Of a stretch of DNA of 64,000 nt, positions 27,911 through 35,617 are shown one piece after another. Made by a program: the position numbers and the translations under genes. Positions within the stretch are counted from its first letter, which is position 1; each line of letters opens with the position of its first letter. The stretch is from NORP240 sp965222175 (GTDB lineage Bacteria > Pseudomonadota > Gammaproteobacteria > Pseudomonadales > Pseudohongiellaceae), in the NCBI GenBank assembly GCA_965222175.1, contig OZ244938.1:1612001-1676000 (forward strand), in the 5' to 3' direction. Under the pieces are notes generated by a model that was not told the origin of the DNA, made no database searches, and saw only the letters and a list, made by a program, of their open reading frames with translations.

Positions 27911-28000
27911 GGAGAGGTGGCCGAGTGGCTGAAGGCGCGCCCCTGCTAAGGGCGTATAGGTTAACCCCTATCGAGGGTTCGAATCCCTCCCTCTCCGCCA
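27911..28000 (+). tRNA. tRNA-Ser (GCT)
   Basis: A 90-nt tRNA with encoded CCA. The acceptor stem GGAGAGG pairs with CCTCTCC. The anticodon GCT is at 27945-27947 in loop CTGCTAA, the long variable arm is typical of serine tRNA, and the T-arm GGGTTCGAATCCC is intact. It reads AGC/AGU codons. It follows csrA as serV does in E. coli. The 3' end from about 27989 is part of a long inverted repeat that runs into the terminator. Confidence 0.97.
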
Positions 28001-28036
28001 GCAATAAAAAGGCCCGCCCTGAGCGGGCTTTTTTAT
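28001..28036 (+). terminator. Intrinsic terminator of tRNA-Ser, extended by tRNA 3' end
   Basis: GCCCGC pairs with GCGGGC over a 5-base loop (28012-28028), flanked by an A-run and a T-run, a strong Rho-independent terminator. The pairing continues outward: the strand from 27989 (the tRNA acceptor 3' half) is complementary to 28029-28051, so the terminator and tRNA tail form one long inverted repeat. Confidence 0.85.
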
Positions 28037-28720
28037 TGCTGGCGGAGAGGGTCGGCAAGAAAGCTGCTGGTTCGACAGCTGCGCAGCAGCGCAGACAGCC
28101 GCAGGCTGCCCCGCAGGGGTGAGGGATTTGTCTCCCGACAAATCCCGAATCAATCCCTCCGGTTGGATTAATGCAAGAGCGTGAACGAAGCCCTGAGCGG
28201 GCTTTTTTATTGCTGGCGGAGAGGGTCGGTAAGAAAGCTGGTGGTTCGACAGCTGCGCAGCAGCGCAGACAGCCGCAGGCTGCCCCGCAGGGGTGAGGGA
28301 TTTGTCTCCCGACAAATCCCGAATCAATCCCTCCGGTTGGATTAATGCAAGAGCATGAACGAAGCCCCCTGAGCGGGCTTTTTTATTGCTGGCGGAGAGG
28401 GTCGGCAAGAAAGCTGCTGGTTCGACAGCTGCGCAGCAGCGCAGACAGCCGCAGGCTGCCCCGCAGGGGTGAGGGATTTGTCTCCCGACAAATCCCGAAT
28501 CAATCCCTCCGGTTGGATTAATGCAAGAGCATGAACGAAGCCCCCTGAGCGGGCTTTTTTATTGCTGGCGGAGAGGGTCGGCAAGAAAGCTGCTGGTTCG
28601 ACAGCTGCGCAGCAGCGCAGACAGCCGCAGGCTGCCCCGCAGGGGTGAGGGATTTGTCTCCCGACAAATCCCGAATCAATCCCTCCGGTTGGATTAATGC
28701 AAGAGCGTGAACGAAGCCCT
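28021..28720 (+). repeat. Tandem array of four 174-176-bp tRNA-Ser-associated structured repeats
   Basis: Units run 28021-28194, 28195-28370, 28371-28546 and 28547-28720 and are nearly identical. Each contains a terminator stem with T-run, a segment complementary to the tRNA-Ser 3' end, the T-loop motif GGTTCGA, then four hairpins. In unit 1 they are CTGCGC/GCGCAG (28079-28094), CAGCC/GGCTG (28096-28108), CCCC/GGGG (28109-28119) and a 9-bp stem GGGATTTGT/ACAAATCCC (28123-28146). GAATC-AATCCCTCC, which resembles the other half of the tRNA-Ser T-arm, follows. The array ends with another terminator stem near 28715-28738. It may be transcribed from the tRNA promoter. Confidence 0.92.
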
Positions 28721-28879
28721 GAGCGGGCTTTTTTTTATTCCTTCCCCAACGCCGATTCTGTAAAGAAAACTGACGCGTCCATGACCAAAGGAGGGCATGT
28801 CAGCGCGAAAATTTGTGACGGAGTCCACGAAAAAAAGCCGCATTGTAAGACGCCTTGCCACAAATGAAGCATCGAAAAC

Positions 28880-28895
28880 TGGCATGAGATATGCA
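28880..28895 (+). promoter_or_regulatory. Candidate sigma-54 (RpoN) promoter of the PEP-CTERM gene
   Basis: TGGCATGAGATATGCA matches the RpoN consensus TGGCACGN4TTGCA at 10 of 12 fixed positions, with GG and GC at the required -24/-12 spacing. It lies 132 bp before the PEP-CTERM ATG in a 290-bp gap otherwise free of genes. No enhancer site could be identified. Confidence 0.55.
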
Positions 28896-29026
28896 GCTTA
28901 TTATATTGATTGAATCTCAACGAATTGTGACCGGCGGTCAGCAATCAGTCGGCGCTACACCGGGAGCGGGTTGACCTGCCCGAGTCCTCACGGAAATGGA
29001 TTACACGCATCGTCAAAGGAGCAGAC

Positions 29027-29626
29027 ATGATCAGGGTAATTGGATTTATTGCAGGAGTCTTACTGGCAACAAACGTCAATGCATTGCCGTTATTGATTAA
29101 CGGTGGTTTTGAAGACCTTGGCGGCAACGTAGTTTCAGGCAACTGGAGTTACTTCAATGCATTGCCAGGCTGGAACGGCGTCAACAACATAGAAGTTCAG
29201 AAGGATGGATTCCTGGCCGACGGATTTGGCAGTTATTACGTGGAGTTGAATGCCCATCCCGCCCAGAACGCGTCTTTCGAACTGCATAGCGATGCTTTTC
29301 TGACTATTCCGAACCAGGAATATACCCTGAGTTTCTACGCGCAGAAAAGACGCGGGAACGATGGCAGTTTCACGGTCACTGTGGACGGTTTCAGCCAGGT
29401 GGTTAACTCCCACGTAACCGGCAGTTTTAATCAGTTTACCTATAATTTCATCGGTACCGGTGCCCTGACCAGCGTGACGTTCATTTCGGGCCAGGGCGGG
29501 AATGACACCGTTGGTCATTTTCTTGATGATATCTCGCTGTCGACCGTGCCCGAGCCCGGTGGCCTGCTGTTGCTGGCCAGCGGACTGCTGGGTATTTTTC
29601 GTGGCCAACGCAAACGGAAGCAGTGA
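29027..29626 (+). CDS. PEP-CTERM sorting-domain protein, exported
   Basis: A 199-residue secreted protein. Signal peptide ~1-19 (VIGFIAGVLLATNVNA), then LLINGGFEDLG and a beta-rich domain like the DUF642/galactose-binding type (YYVELNAHP.., YTLSFYAQKRRG). The last ~27 residues carry the sorting signal: VPEPGG, a hydrophobic stretch LLLLASGLLGIF, and a basic tail RGQRKRKQ. Such proteins are cleaved by an exosortase (none in this window) and are often made with exopolysaccharide. A good AAAGGAG site precedes the ATG. Its stop abuts the stop of the convergent lipase-like gene. Confidence 0.92.
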   Translation: MIRVIGFIAGVLLATNVNALPLLINGGFEDLGGNVVSGNWSYFNALPGWNGVNNIEVQKDGFLADGFGSYYVELNAHPAQNASFELHSDAFLTIPNQEYTLSFYAQKRRGNDGSFTVTVDGFSQVVNSHVTGSFNQFTYNFIGTGALTSVTFISGQGGNDTVGHFLDDISLSTVPEPGGLLLLASGLLGIFRGQRKRKQ

Positions 29627-30376
29627 TCAGTAAAGGTCCGCCTGCCCGGTATTGCAGTTGATTGCGGGGCTGCAATGGAATGTTCCGGACTGAAGATACT
29701 GTACAGATAAGTCAATAACCTGGTCGTTTTTCATCATGGTCTGATGTATGACCGGTAGGACGATATGTGCCGTCATGCCTTCGACCCGGGTACTGGCCAC
29801 GCTCACGGCACTGTCATTGGGCGTCGGCACCAGCAGCCAGGCCAGCGGATTGATGTTTCTGTTGCCGGCAATGACGCCCAGGTCGAATTCCACCGGGGGC
29901 AACCGGTGTGCGATTCCGGCAGTACCGGTGCCGAGTGCCGGTCCGGCCGGCCCGGAGAAAAAACGAAACCCGGGAATCTTCAGCAGGCCGTCCATCAGTT
30001 CTGATCCCTGGTTTGGCGGTGCAAGCATCACCACCCGGCCCAGTTCTTCAAGTTCGTTATGGTGCAGGTAATAACGGACCAGGATGGCACCCAGGGAATG
30101 GGCGACGAAGTGAATGGCAGGGGCGTTTCCGTCCCGGCAGGCAGCGACGCCACCACCGACGGCGTCGGCGGCCATTCGCTCCACCGGGTGGCGCCGCGTG
30201 GCATACTTTACGTTGTGAGCCGTGTAGCCGGCGTCGTTCAGCCTGTTGGCCAGCTTCGCCATGGAATCCGTAACACGTGCCCAGCCGTGCAGCAGCACGA
30301 CGCAGTCGGATTGCCCAGATGCCGGAATCGGCAGGCACAGAGTCAGCAGCGCAAGGCAGTATTGGCGTCGATTCAT
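29627..30376 (-). CDS. Exported alpha/beta-hydrolase, lipase-like
   Basis: A 249-residue protein with a signal peptide (~1-21, LALLTLCLPIPASG). The oxyanion-type sequence VVLLHGWARV near 26 and the nucleophile elbow AHSLG near 92-96 (Ser94) are those of triacylglycerol lipase/esterases. A histidine near 222 (VIHQTMM) and an Asp in TPNDSAV near 193 could complete the triad. It resembles small lipases of the LipA/EstA kind without their usual chaperone. Substrate unknown. Confidence 0.82.
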   Translation of the reverse strand: MNRRQYCLALLTLCLPIPASGQSDCVVLLHGWARVTDSMAKLANRLNDAGYTAHNVKYATRRHPVERMAADAVGGGVAACRDGNAPAIHFVAHSLGAILVRYYLHHNELEELGRVVMLAPPNQGSELMDGLLKIPGFRFFSGPAGPALGTGTAGIAHRLPPVEFDLGVIAGNRNINPLAWLLVPTPNDSAVSVASTRVEGMTAHIVLPVIHQTMMKNDQVIDLSVQYLQSGTFHCSPAINCNTGQADLY

Positions 30377-30435
30377 TATTGCAACCCGTCCTGAAGTGCC
30401 GGACTACATGGTCAATGGTCAAGTCTGGTTCGGTA

Positions 30436-31362
30436 TTATTCCCTCACGTACCGATTGAACCAGTCGATGGTCCGTCGCCAGGCTTCGGTTGCCGCGGTCT
30501 CGTTGTAGCGCTCGGGCGTGGCGTCATTGAAAAAGCCGTGGACCGCGCCGGGATAAATGTGTCCCTCGTGAGTTACATTGTTGGCTGCCAGGGCCTGTTC
30601 ATAAGCGGGCCAGGCTTCCACCAGGCGCGTGTCAAGCTCCCCGTGCTGTACCAGGATTGCTGCCCGGATATTTCGTGCTGCTGCCGCATCCACGCCACCG
30701 CCATAAAACGGTACCGCGGCCGCCAGGTCATTGCCCAGGCGCGCTGCCAGCTGGTTGGACACGCTGCCGCCGTAACAGAAGCCGGTGACGCCGATCCTGC
30801 CGGTACAGTCCGCACGGTTCCTGAGCCAGAGCGCGCTGGCTACGATGTCCTCGAACCGCCTGTCGCCATCCAGTTCCCTGAAGAGCTGGCCGCCCCGATA
30901 GTCATCACCCGGGTAACCGCCCACAGACGTCAGCACGTCCGGGGCGAACGCCATGAAATTGGCCAGGGCAAAGCGACGGGCCACGTCTTCGGTGTGCGGA
31001 TTCAGCCCCCTGTTCTCATGGACGACGACGATTCCGGGCAGTCGCGCGGGTGTTGCGCTGCGGCTGTCGGCGCTGAATGGGCGTACCAGGTAGCCACGCA
31101 CATAGCCGTGGCCGTCGGGAGACGGGATGGTTTCGTAGCTGGCCGTGATACGTTCATCGTCACGGCGTACCTGCTGACCCAGCGCGTAATCTGGCATCAG
31201 GGCTTTTACCAGGGTCGAGGTGCCGAGTCCTGCCACGGCGAATTTTTTCAGGCCGTTGAGAAACCTGCGGCGGCTGATTTCGCCATGGATATACTGGTTA
31301 TACATTTCTACTGCTTCGGGAGGAACGGTGCGCCTTTCTTTTTTTGACATGTGATCTGACAT
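30436..31362 (-). CDS. Dienelactone hydrolase family protein with twin-arginine-like signal
   Basis: A 308-residue alpha/beta-hydrolase. The N-terminus has SRRRFLNGLKKFAVAGLG (~30-47), a twin-arginine-type signal after an unusually long (~30 residue) leader. The nucleophile elbow GFCYGGS near 195 uses cysteine, as in dienelactone hydrolases, and GAVHGF near 282 supplies the histidine. The nearby beta-lactamase-like and lipase-like genes suggest a locus of exported hydrolases. AGGAGCAC precedes the first ATG. The true substrate cannot be read from sequence. Confidence 0.85.
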   Translation of the reverse strand: MSDHMSKKERRTVPPEAVEMYNQYIHGEISRRRFLNGLKKFAVAGLGTSTLVKALMPDYALGQQVRRDDERITASYETIPSPDGHGYVRGYLVRPFSADSRSATPARLPGIVVVHENRGLNPHTEDVARRFALANFMAFAPDVLTSVGGYPGDDYRGGQLFRELDGDRRFEDIVASALWLRNRADCTGRIGVTGFCYGGSVSNQLAARLGNDLAAAVPFYGGGVDAAAARNIRAAILVQHGELDTRLVEAWPAYEQALAANNVTHEGHIYPGAVHGFFNDATPERYNETAATEAWRRTIDWFNRYVRE

Positions 31363-31519
31363 GTTGTGCTCCTGGGCTCAATGGCACCGGTTTATTATTG
31401 CTGTTCGAACGGTCAGGCAAGAGTCGAAAGTACCGCCGCAGGACACTGTTGTCCAGCAAGGCTTTAAACGCCGCAATTTTCCGCAGTCCCAAGGGAACAC
31501 AAATGGCACTCCTGTCAGC

Positions 31520-32797
31520 TCACTCGATAATTGCCTGCTGCACGGCGTTTTCGAAATCGTCCCGCGCCGGGCGGGAGGGTTGCTGGAGCATAAGCACGGC
31601 CGTCAGTTCCTCTTCCGGATCGCTCCAGGACCTGGTTCCAAAGGCCCCGCCCCAGCCGAACGCACCTTCACTGCGGCGAATATTGCCCACAATGGGGTCT
31701 TCGGTCACCGCGACCGTATAGCCGAAGCCCTGGCCGGCAGCCCGTGATGAGCTCTCCCGGTACAGGTTTTGCACCTGGTTGGCGGCCATCATGCGGACTG
31801 TCCGGGGGCTCAACAGCCTGGCACCGAAGAGTTCACCGCCATTGACCAGCATCTGTTCGAAACGCAGGTAGTCTCGCGCGGTACTGTTCAGCCCGTAGGA
31901 CCCTGAAAAATACCTGGTCGGGGGGGAATCGAAGAACGGGGTCATGTCACGATCGACAATCACTACCCGACGATCCTGGTATTCTGCGGGGACATTCCAC
32001 CAGGTATTGTTCATGCCCAATGGCTCGAAGATTCGTGTGCGCACAAATTCCTCGAAAGGCATTCCTGACTCGATTTCAATAATGCGCGCGACCACGTCCA
32101 GGCCGGTTGCCGCGCTGTATTGCCAGCGGGAGCCCGGTTGAAAATCCAGTATGTAATGACCGAATTCGGGTACGCTTGTGGCCAGTGTCTGGCGAGAACT
32201 GATGCCCCTGGCCGCGGTGATTGCGCTGCCCAGTCCACCGGAAGCCAGCCCTGATGTGTGTGTCAGCAGATCGTGTATGGTGATCTCGCGGGCGGCAGGC
32301 ACCAGTCGATAGGGCGGAATATTGTCACGATCGACGCGCAGCGGGCTGATGTTGCGGTCCAGCGGTTCACGCAGGACCGCCACTTGCATCTCGGCGAATT
32401 CCGGTATCCATTTGCTTACCGGATCGGTGGGCCTTATGAGTCCTTCTTCCATTAACATCATGGCGGCTACACCCAACACCGGTTTGGTAGAGCTCATCAT
32501 GATGAAGAGGCTGTCCTCCTGCATGGGACGACCATTGGCTACGTCCATCAGTCCGTGGGCCTGGAAATGTACCAGCTTGCCTCGCCGGGCAACTGCGGTC
32601 ACTGCCCCTTGTATGTTGCCAGCCGCAATGTGTCGTTGCATGACCGCATTGATCCGTTGAAGTCGCTCCGTGGACATGCCCACTTCCTCGGCGGTATCTG
32701 CCCAGGGGATCTCCTGGGCAATGGCAAAACTGCTGAAAAAGTACAGGGACACGGCAAGCGCGCCGGCGAAAAATGAACGTGGAATTTTTATAATCAT
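31520..32797 (-). CDS. Beta-lactamase-fold serine hydrolase, exported (paralogue 2)
   Basis: A 425-residue protein with a signal peptide (SFFAGALAVSLYFFSSFAIAQ, ~8-28). The nucleophile motif SSTK is near 103, YSAATGLD near 208 occupies the YxN position, and GWGGAFGT near 385 occupies the KTG position. It is the longer class C/EstB-like type, with segments DPVSKWIPEF and HDLLTHTSGL typical of the family. It is ~40% longer in its insert region than the hydrolase at 17230 and more like the one at 40083 (shared RINAVM/KIESYF start, LFxxMSxTKP, IHDLLTHT). I use ATG 32797, preceded by AGAGG. Confidence 0.87.
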   Translation of the reverse strand: MIIKIPRSFFAGALAVSLYFFSSFAIAQEIPWADTAEEVGMSTERLQRINAVMQRHIAAGNIQGAVTAVARRGKLVHFQAHGLMDVANGRPMQEDSLFIMMSSTKPVLGVAAMMLMEEGLIRPTDPVSKWIPEFAEMQVAVLREPLDRNISPLRVDRDNIPPYRLVPAAREITIHDLLTHTSGLASGGLGSAITAARGISSRQTLATSVPEFGHYILDFQPGSRWQYSAATGLDVVARIIEIESGMPFEEFVRTRIFEPLGMNNTWWNVPAEYQDRRVVIVDRDMTPFFDSPPTRYFSGSYGLNSTARDYLRFEQMLVNGGELFGARLLSPRTVRMMAANQVQNLYRESSSRAAGQGFGYTVAVTEDPIVGNIRRSEGAFGWGGAFGTRSWSDPEEELTAVLMLQQPSRPARDDFENAVQQAIIE

Positions 32798-33098
32798 TGT
32801 TACCAACCTCTGCTGCAGACTGCTAAAAAAAGGCTCTTACAGGAACTGCTCCCGTTGCCAATCATCGTTACCCCGGGGCAGGGTCGTCGCTGGCAGCCCC
32901 GCCCGGATTCGGAGTAAGAAGGTATCCGCGAAAACCGGACTTGTCCAGTTACGCAGAGCCTGGCCAGCCCTGATGTGGAATGCCGGATGATTGCGGTTAT
33001 CCCTGTTCTGCGACATTTTGTCTCATTCCTTTTACGTGGAAACCGGCTAAACTGGAACTGCTGTTTGTAATAGCCAACGCAAAAGGGGGAATTCAGCA
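32798..33098. other. Intergenic gap between divergent hydrolase and unknown exported protein
   Basis: No gene or RNA seen. It must hold promoters for both flanking genes; TAAACT near 33048-33053 is a weak -10 candidate for the rightward gene. Confidence 0.4.
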
Positions 33099-34136
33099 AT
33101 GCGATTCATGGTGGCATGCCTGCTGGCGACGGCAGCGATGACTTCAGCAGCCCAGGAAAGCGGGTCGGGTCTACGCAATTTGCCGGTGACTGCGCCGGAT
33201 TGGGTAGCGCCAAGAACCGAGCATGGCCATCCTGACCTGCAGGGTACCTGGTTTTTCGGATCACGGACTCCGTGGCAACGACCCGCCGGCCTTGCCGGGC
33301 AACGGACCTTCAGCCAGGAGGAAGTGGCACAGCGGGAGCAGGCCATGCGGGAACGACTGGAGCGTCAGGATGCACCGCTGAACCCTGATCGTGGCGCTCC
33401 TGAAAGCGGTGCACGTATCGGGCAGGAGGCGGATGATGCCTTTCTGGCGCACTGGCAGGAACCCAGGCTGGTTCCGGTGAACGATGAGTTCCTGACCTCG
33501 GTCATCGTGAATCCCCCGGACGGCCGTCTTCCCGGGCGCGAAGGTTTCCGCGATCTTGTCGCCCGACAGCGCGACTCGGGACTGGGCGCTACCGATGGGC
33601 CTGAAGGGCAGCCACTGTCAGGTCGCTGCCTGATGTTCGGCGCGGCGGTTCCGTCCCTGACTCCCATCATGATGAATCCCAATCTGCAGATCGTGCAGAC
33701 CGGGGACTACGTGATGATAATGACGGAAATGATTCATGACGCTCGGATCGTGCGATTGAACGGTGGACACCATGAACCTGTTGTAGCCCGGTGGATGGGG
33801 GATTCCATCGGTCATTGGGAAGGGGATACTCTGGTGGTTCACAGCATCGGATTTCGGCCCGATCAGTCCTCATCCCGGTCCCTGCCGATGTCCGAGGACT
33901 TCGAGCTGGTGGAGCGCTACACCCGGGTCAGCGACACTGAAATTCAGTATGCCTTTACCGTGACTGACCCGCAGGCGTATGACCGACCGTTCTCCGGAGT
34001 GCGGACACTGCTGAAAAATGGACCAGAGGCACGAATCTACGAGTTTGCCTGTCATGAAGGAAATTATTCGCTTTCCGGGATATTGGCAGGGGCAAGACGT
34101 GAGGAAGTGGAGCGGGAACTGAGGCCAGAACCCTGA
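33099..34136 (+). CDS. Conserved exported protein of unknown function
   Basis: A 345-residue protein with a signal peptide (~1-18, MVACLLATAAMTSAAQ) and no membrane anchor. Visible conserved-looking blocks are HPDLQGTWFFGSRTPWQRP near 43-61, GDYVMIMTEMIHDARIVRLNGGHH near 202-225, and MGDSIGHWEGDTLVVHSIGF near 233-252. I recognise the pattern (DLQGxW, GDxxxHWEGDTLVV) as a family common in environmental Proteobacteria and Acidobacteria without an assigned activity. AGGGGGA precedes the ATG. No function is proposed. Confidence 0.8.
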   Translation: MRFMVACLLATAAMTSAAQESGSGLRNLPVTAPDWVAPRTEHGHPDLQGTWFFGSRTPWQRPAGLAGQRTFSQEEVAQREQAMRERLERQDAPLNPDRGAPESGARIGQEADDAFLAHWQEPRLVPVNDEFLTSVIVNPPDGRLPGREGFRDLVARQRDSGLGATDGPEGQPLSGRCLMFGAAVPSLTPIMMNPNLQIVQTGDYVMIMTEMIHDARIVRLNGGHHEPVVARWMGDSIGHWEGDTLVVHSIGFRPDQSSSRSLPMSEDFELVERYTRVSDTEIQYAFTVTDPQAYDRPFSGVRTLLKNGPEARIYEFACHEGNYSLSGILAGARREEVERELRPEP

Positions 34137-34519
34137 GCGCTGTCTGACAGAAAATTCCGCGGGTTCCCTTGAAGGAACAGTGAAGAGGGATGTGCGGCAC
34201 ATCTCGATTTCGCCAGAAATCGTGGCCACTGGTCACAGGTTTCCTGACAGGTTACCTGCCATGCTGGACAATTCACCGGACCGGGGCTACCTTCTGCTTT
34301 TTATCTGTCGCTATCCTAAATAGCGGCCCCGGGCTGCTGCCGTGGCGGTAGTTCAGGATTGCCAGAACGCTGAGATAATTCAACCGGTGGCATTGTTCAA
34401 TTGCAGGTATCTGCCGTTGGCTCTGTTCGAGGACACTGTTCAACCTGGCGTAAAAATTTGCAGCAGTGGGGCAGTCAGCAGGAAAGGATTTATAAGAACA
34501 ACACAGGAAGGTCATCATC
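34137..34519. other. Intergenic gap before the tripartite-transporter operon
   Basis: About 380 bp without a supported gene. Short inverted repeats (for example GATTTC-GCCA-GAAATC near 34205-34220) are too weak to interpret. It presumably carries the operon promoter. Confidence 0.4.
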
Positions 34520-35599
34520 GTGTTCATGAAGAACCTCATCGCAGCAGCGACACTACCGCCGTTGCTGAGCCCACGCTCCGGGCTGCTAACCTTATCCATT
34601 TTGCTGGCATTGCTGATGGCGGCCGCACCGGCATCGGCACAGCACTGTCAGCCGATGTTGGCGGACAAGCGTTTTACCCTTGTTATTCCCTACGGACCCG
34701 GGGGTGGATACGACGCTTATGGCCGTTTTTTTGCTGCGCAGTTCGAGGTCCTGACCGACAGCGTAATGCGGATTCGCAATTTGCCCGGGGCAGGTACCAT
34801 GATCGGTATCAACGCGGTGGCGCAAGCGGATTCCTCCGACCTGGTGCTGGGGCTGTTCAATCTTACCGGTTTGCTCAACGACCGGATCCTGGGCCGGGAT
34901 TCGCCGGAACTGAGTTCCCTGGCGTTGCTGGGCTCCCTCTATACCGACAGAACGGTGTGGGTCACCCGGGCCGATCACCCGGTGGATTTTGACAGCGCCG
35001 AACTGCGGGTTTTCGCCCAGGCAGGTAACACCGACTTTAACAGGATCCTGTTACCGGGAGTCGCCCTGGGCTGGGATATCCGGGTGATTCGCGGTTACAG
35101 CGGGTCCAGCGAGGGGATGTTTGCGCTGCTGCGCAGAGATGTTGACTACTTCTACAGTGGTTCGATCTCACTGGCAAACCAGGTCCGCTCCCAGGAAGGA
35201 CTGGAACCGCTGCTTTCCCTTACCGATGAGCCCAATCCCCTGTTTCCCGGGGTTGCCTACATTGCCGGAGCAGGCGGCAAGCTCGAGGAGTTGTTGGATG
35301 GCTTGAGTGTTCAACAGCAGCAGGAACGGCGAAAGATCAGCGAGCTGGTGGTTGAACTCGCCAAGACTTATCGTGCTATCAGTGTTTCCGCCAAGGCTGA
35401 TCCGGCTCTTGTCGCCTGTCTTGAGCAGGTCGTGCAGGCAGCAGCCTTCAGCGACGGATTGCGGACTGCTGCCGGGAAGCAAAACCTGATGATCGAGCCG
35501 ATTTCCGGCGCGGACCTGCAGGCCGAAATCCGGCGGACCGAGGCGTTGATTGACAGCAACTGGGATTTTCTCCAGGAAATGGTTGCCAGATCCCGGTGA
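34520..35599 (+). CDS. TctC-like substrate-binding protein of a tripartite tricarboxylate-type transporter
   Basis: A 359-residue periplasmic binding protein. A long N-terminal signal (hydrophobic LLTLSILLALLMAAAPASA at ~23-41) precedes FTLVIPYGPGGGYDAYGRFFA near 53-73, the TctC/Bug ligand loop (PxGPGGxxD). The body is more divergent than typical Bug proteins and the C-terminus has an unusual coiled stretch (VQQQQERRKISELVVELAKTY). GTG 34520 is preceded by AGGAAGG at ideal spacing; ATG 34526 is an alternative. It is followed after 18 bp by the membrane component. Confidence 0.85.
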   Translation: MFMKNLIAAATLPPLLSPRSGLLTLSILLALLMAAAPASAQHCQPMLADKRFTLVIPYGPGGGYDAYGRFFAAQFEVLTDSVMRIRNLPGAGTMIGINAVAQADSSDLVLGLFNLTGLLNDRILGRDSPELSSLALLGSLYTDRTVWVTRADHPVDFDSAELRVFAQAGNTDFNRILLPGVALGWDIRVIRGYSGSSEGMFALLRRDVDYFYSGSISLANQVRSQEGLEPLLSLTDEPNPLFPGVAYIAGAGGKLEELLDGLSVQQQQERRKISELVVELAKTYRAISVSAKADPALVACLEQVVQAAAFSDGLRTAAGKQNLMIEPISGADLQAEIRRTEALIDSNWDFLQEMVARSR

Positions 35600-35617
35600 T
35601 ATTTCAGAGGTTCCTGG

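Noticed and set aside
27968..28584. Long minus-strand frames across the tRNA-Ser repeat array
   Set aside because: They only read through the antisense of the tRNA and the repeats (ending in RDSNPR-type sequence typical of spurious tRNA-antisense proteins), with no ribosome-binding sites and identical peptides repeated per unit.
30277..31347. 356-codon plus-strand frame opposite the dienelactone hydrolase
   Set aside because: It lacks a recognisable domain or start signal, while the minus-strand frame has clear catalytic motifs.
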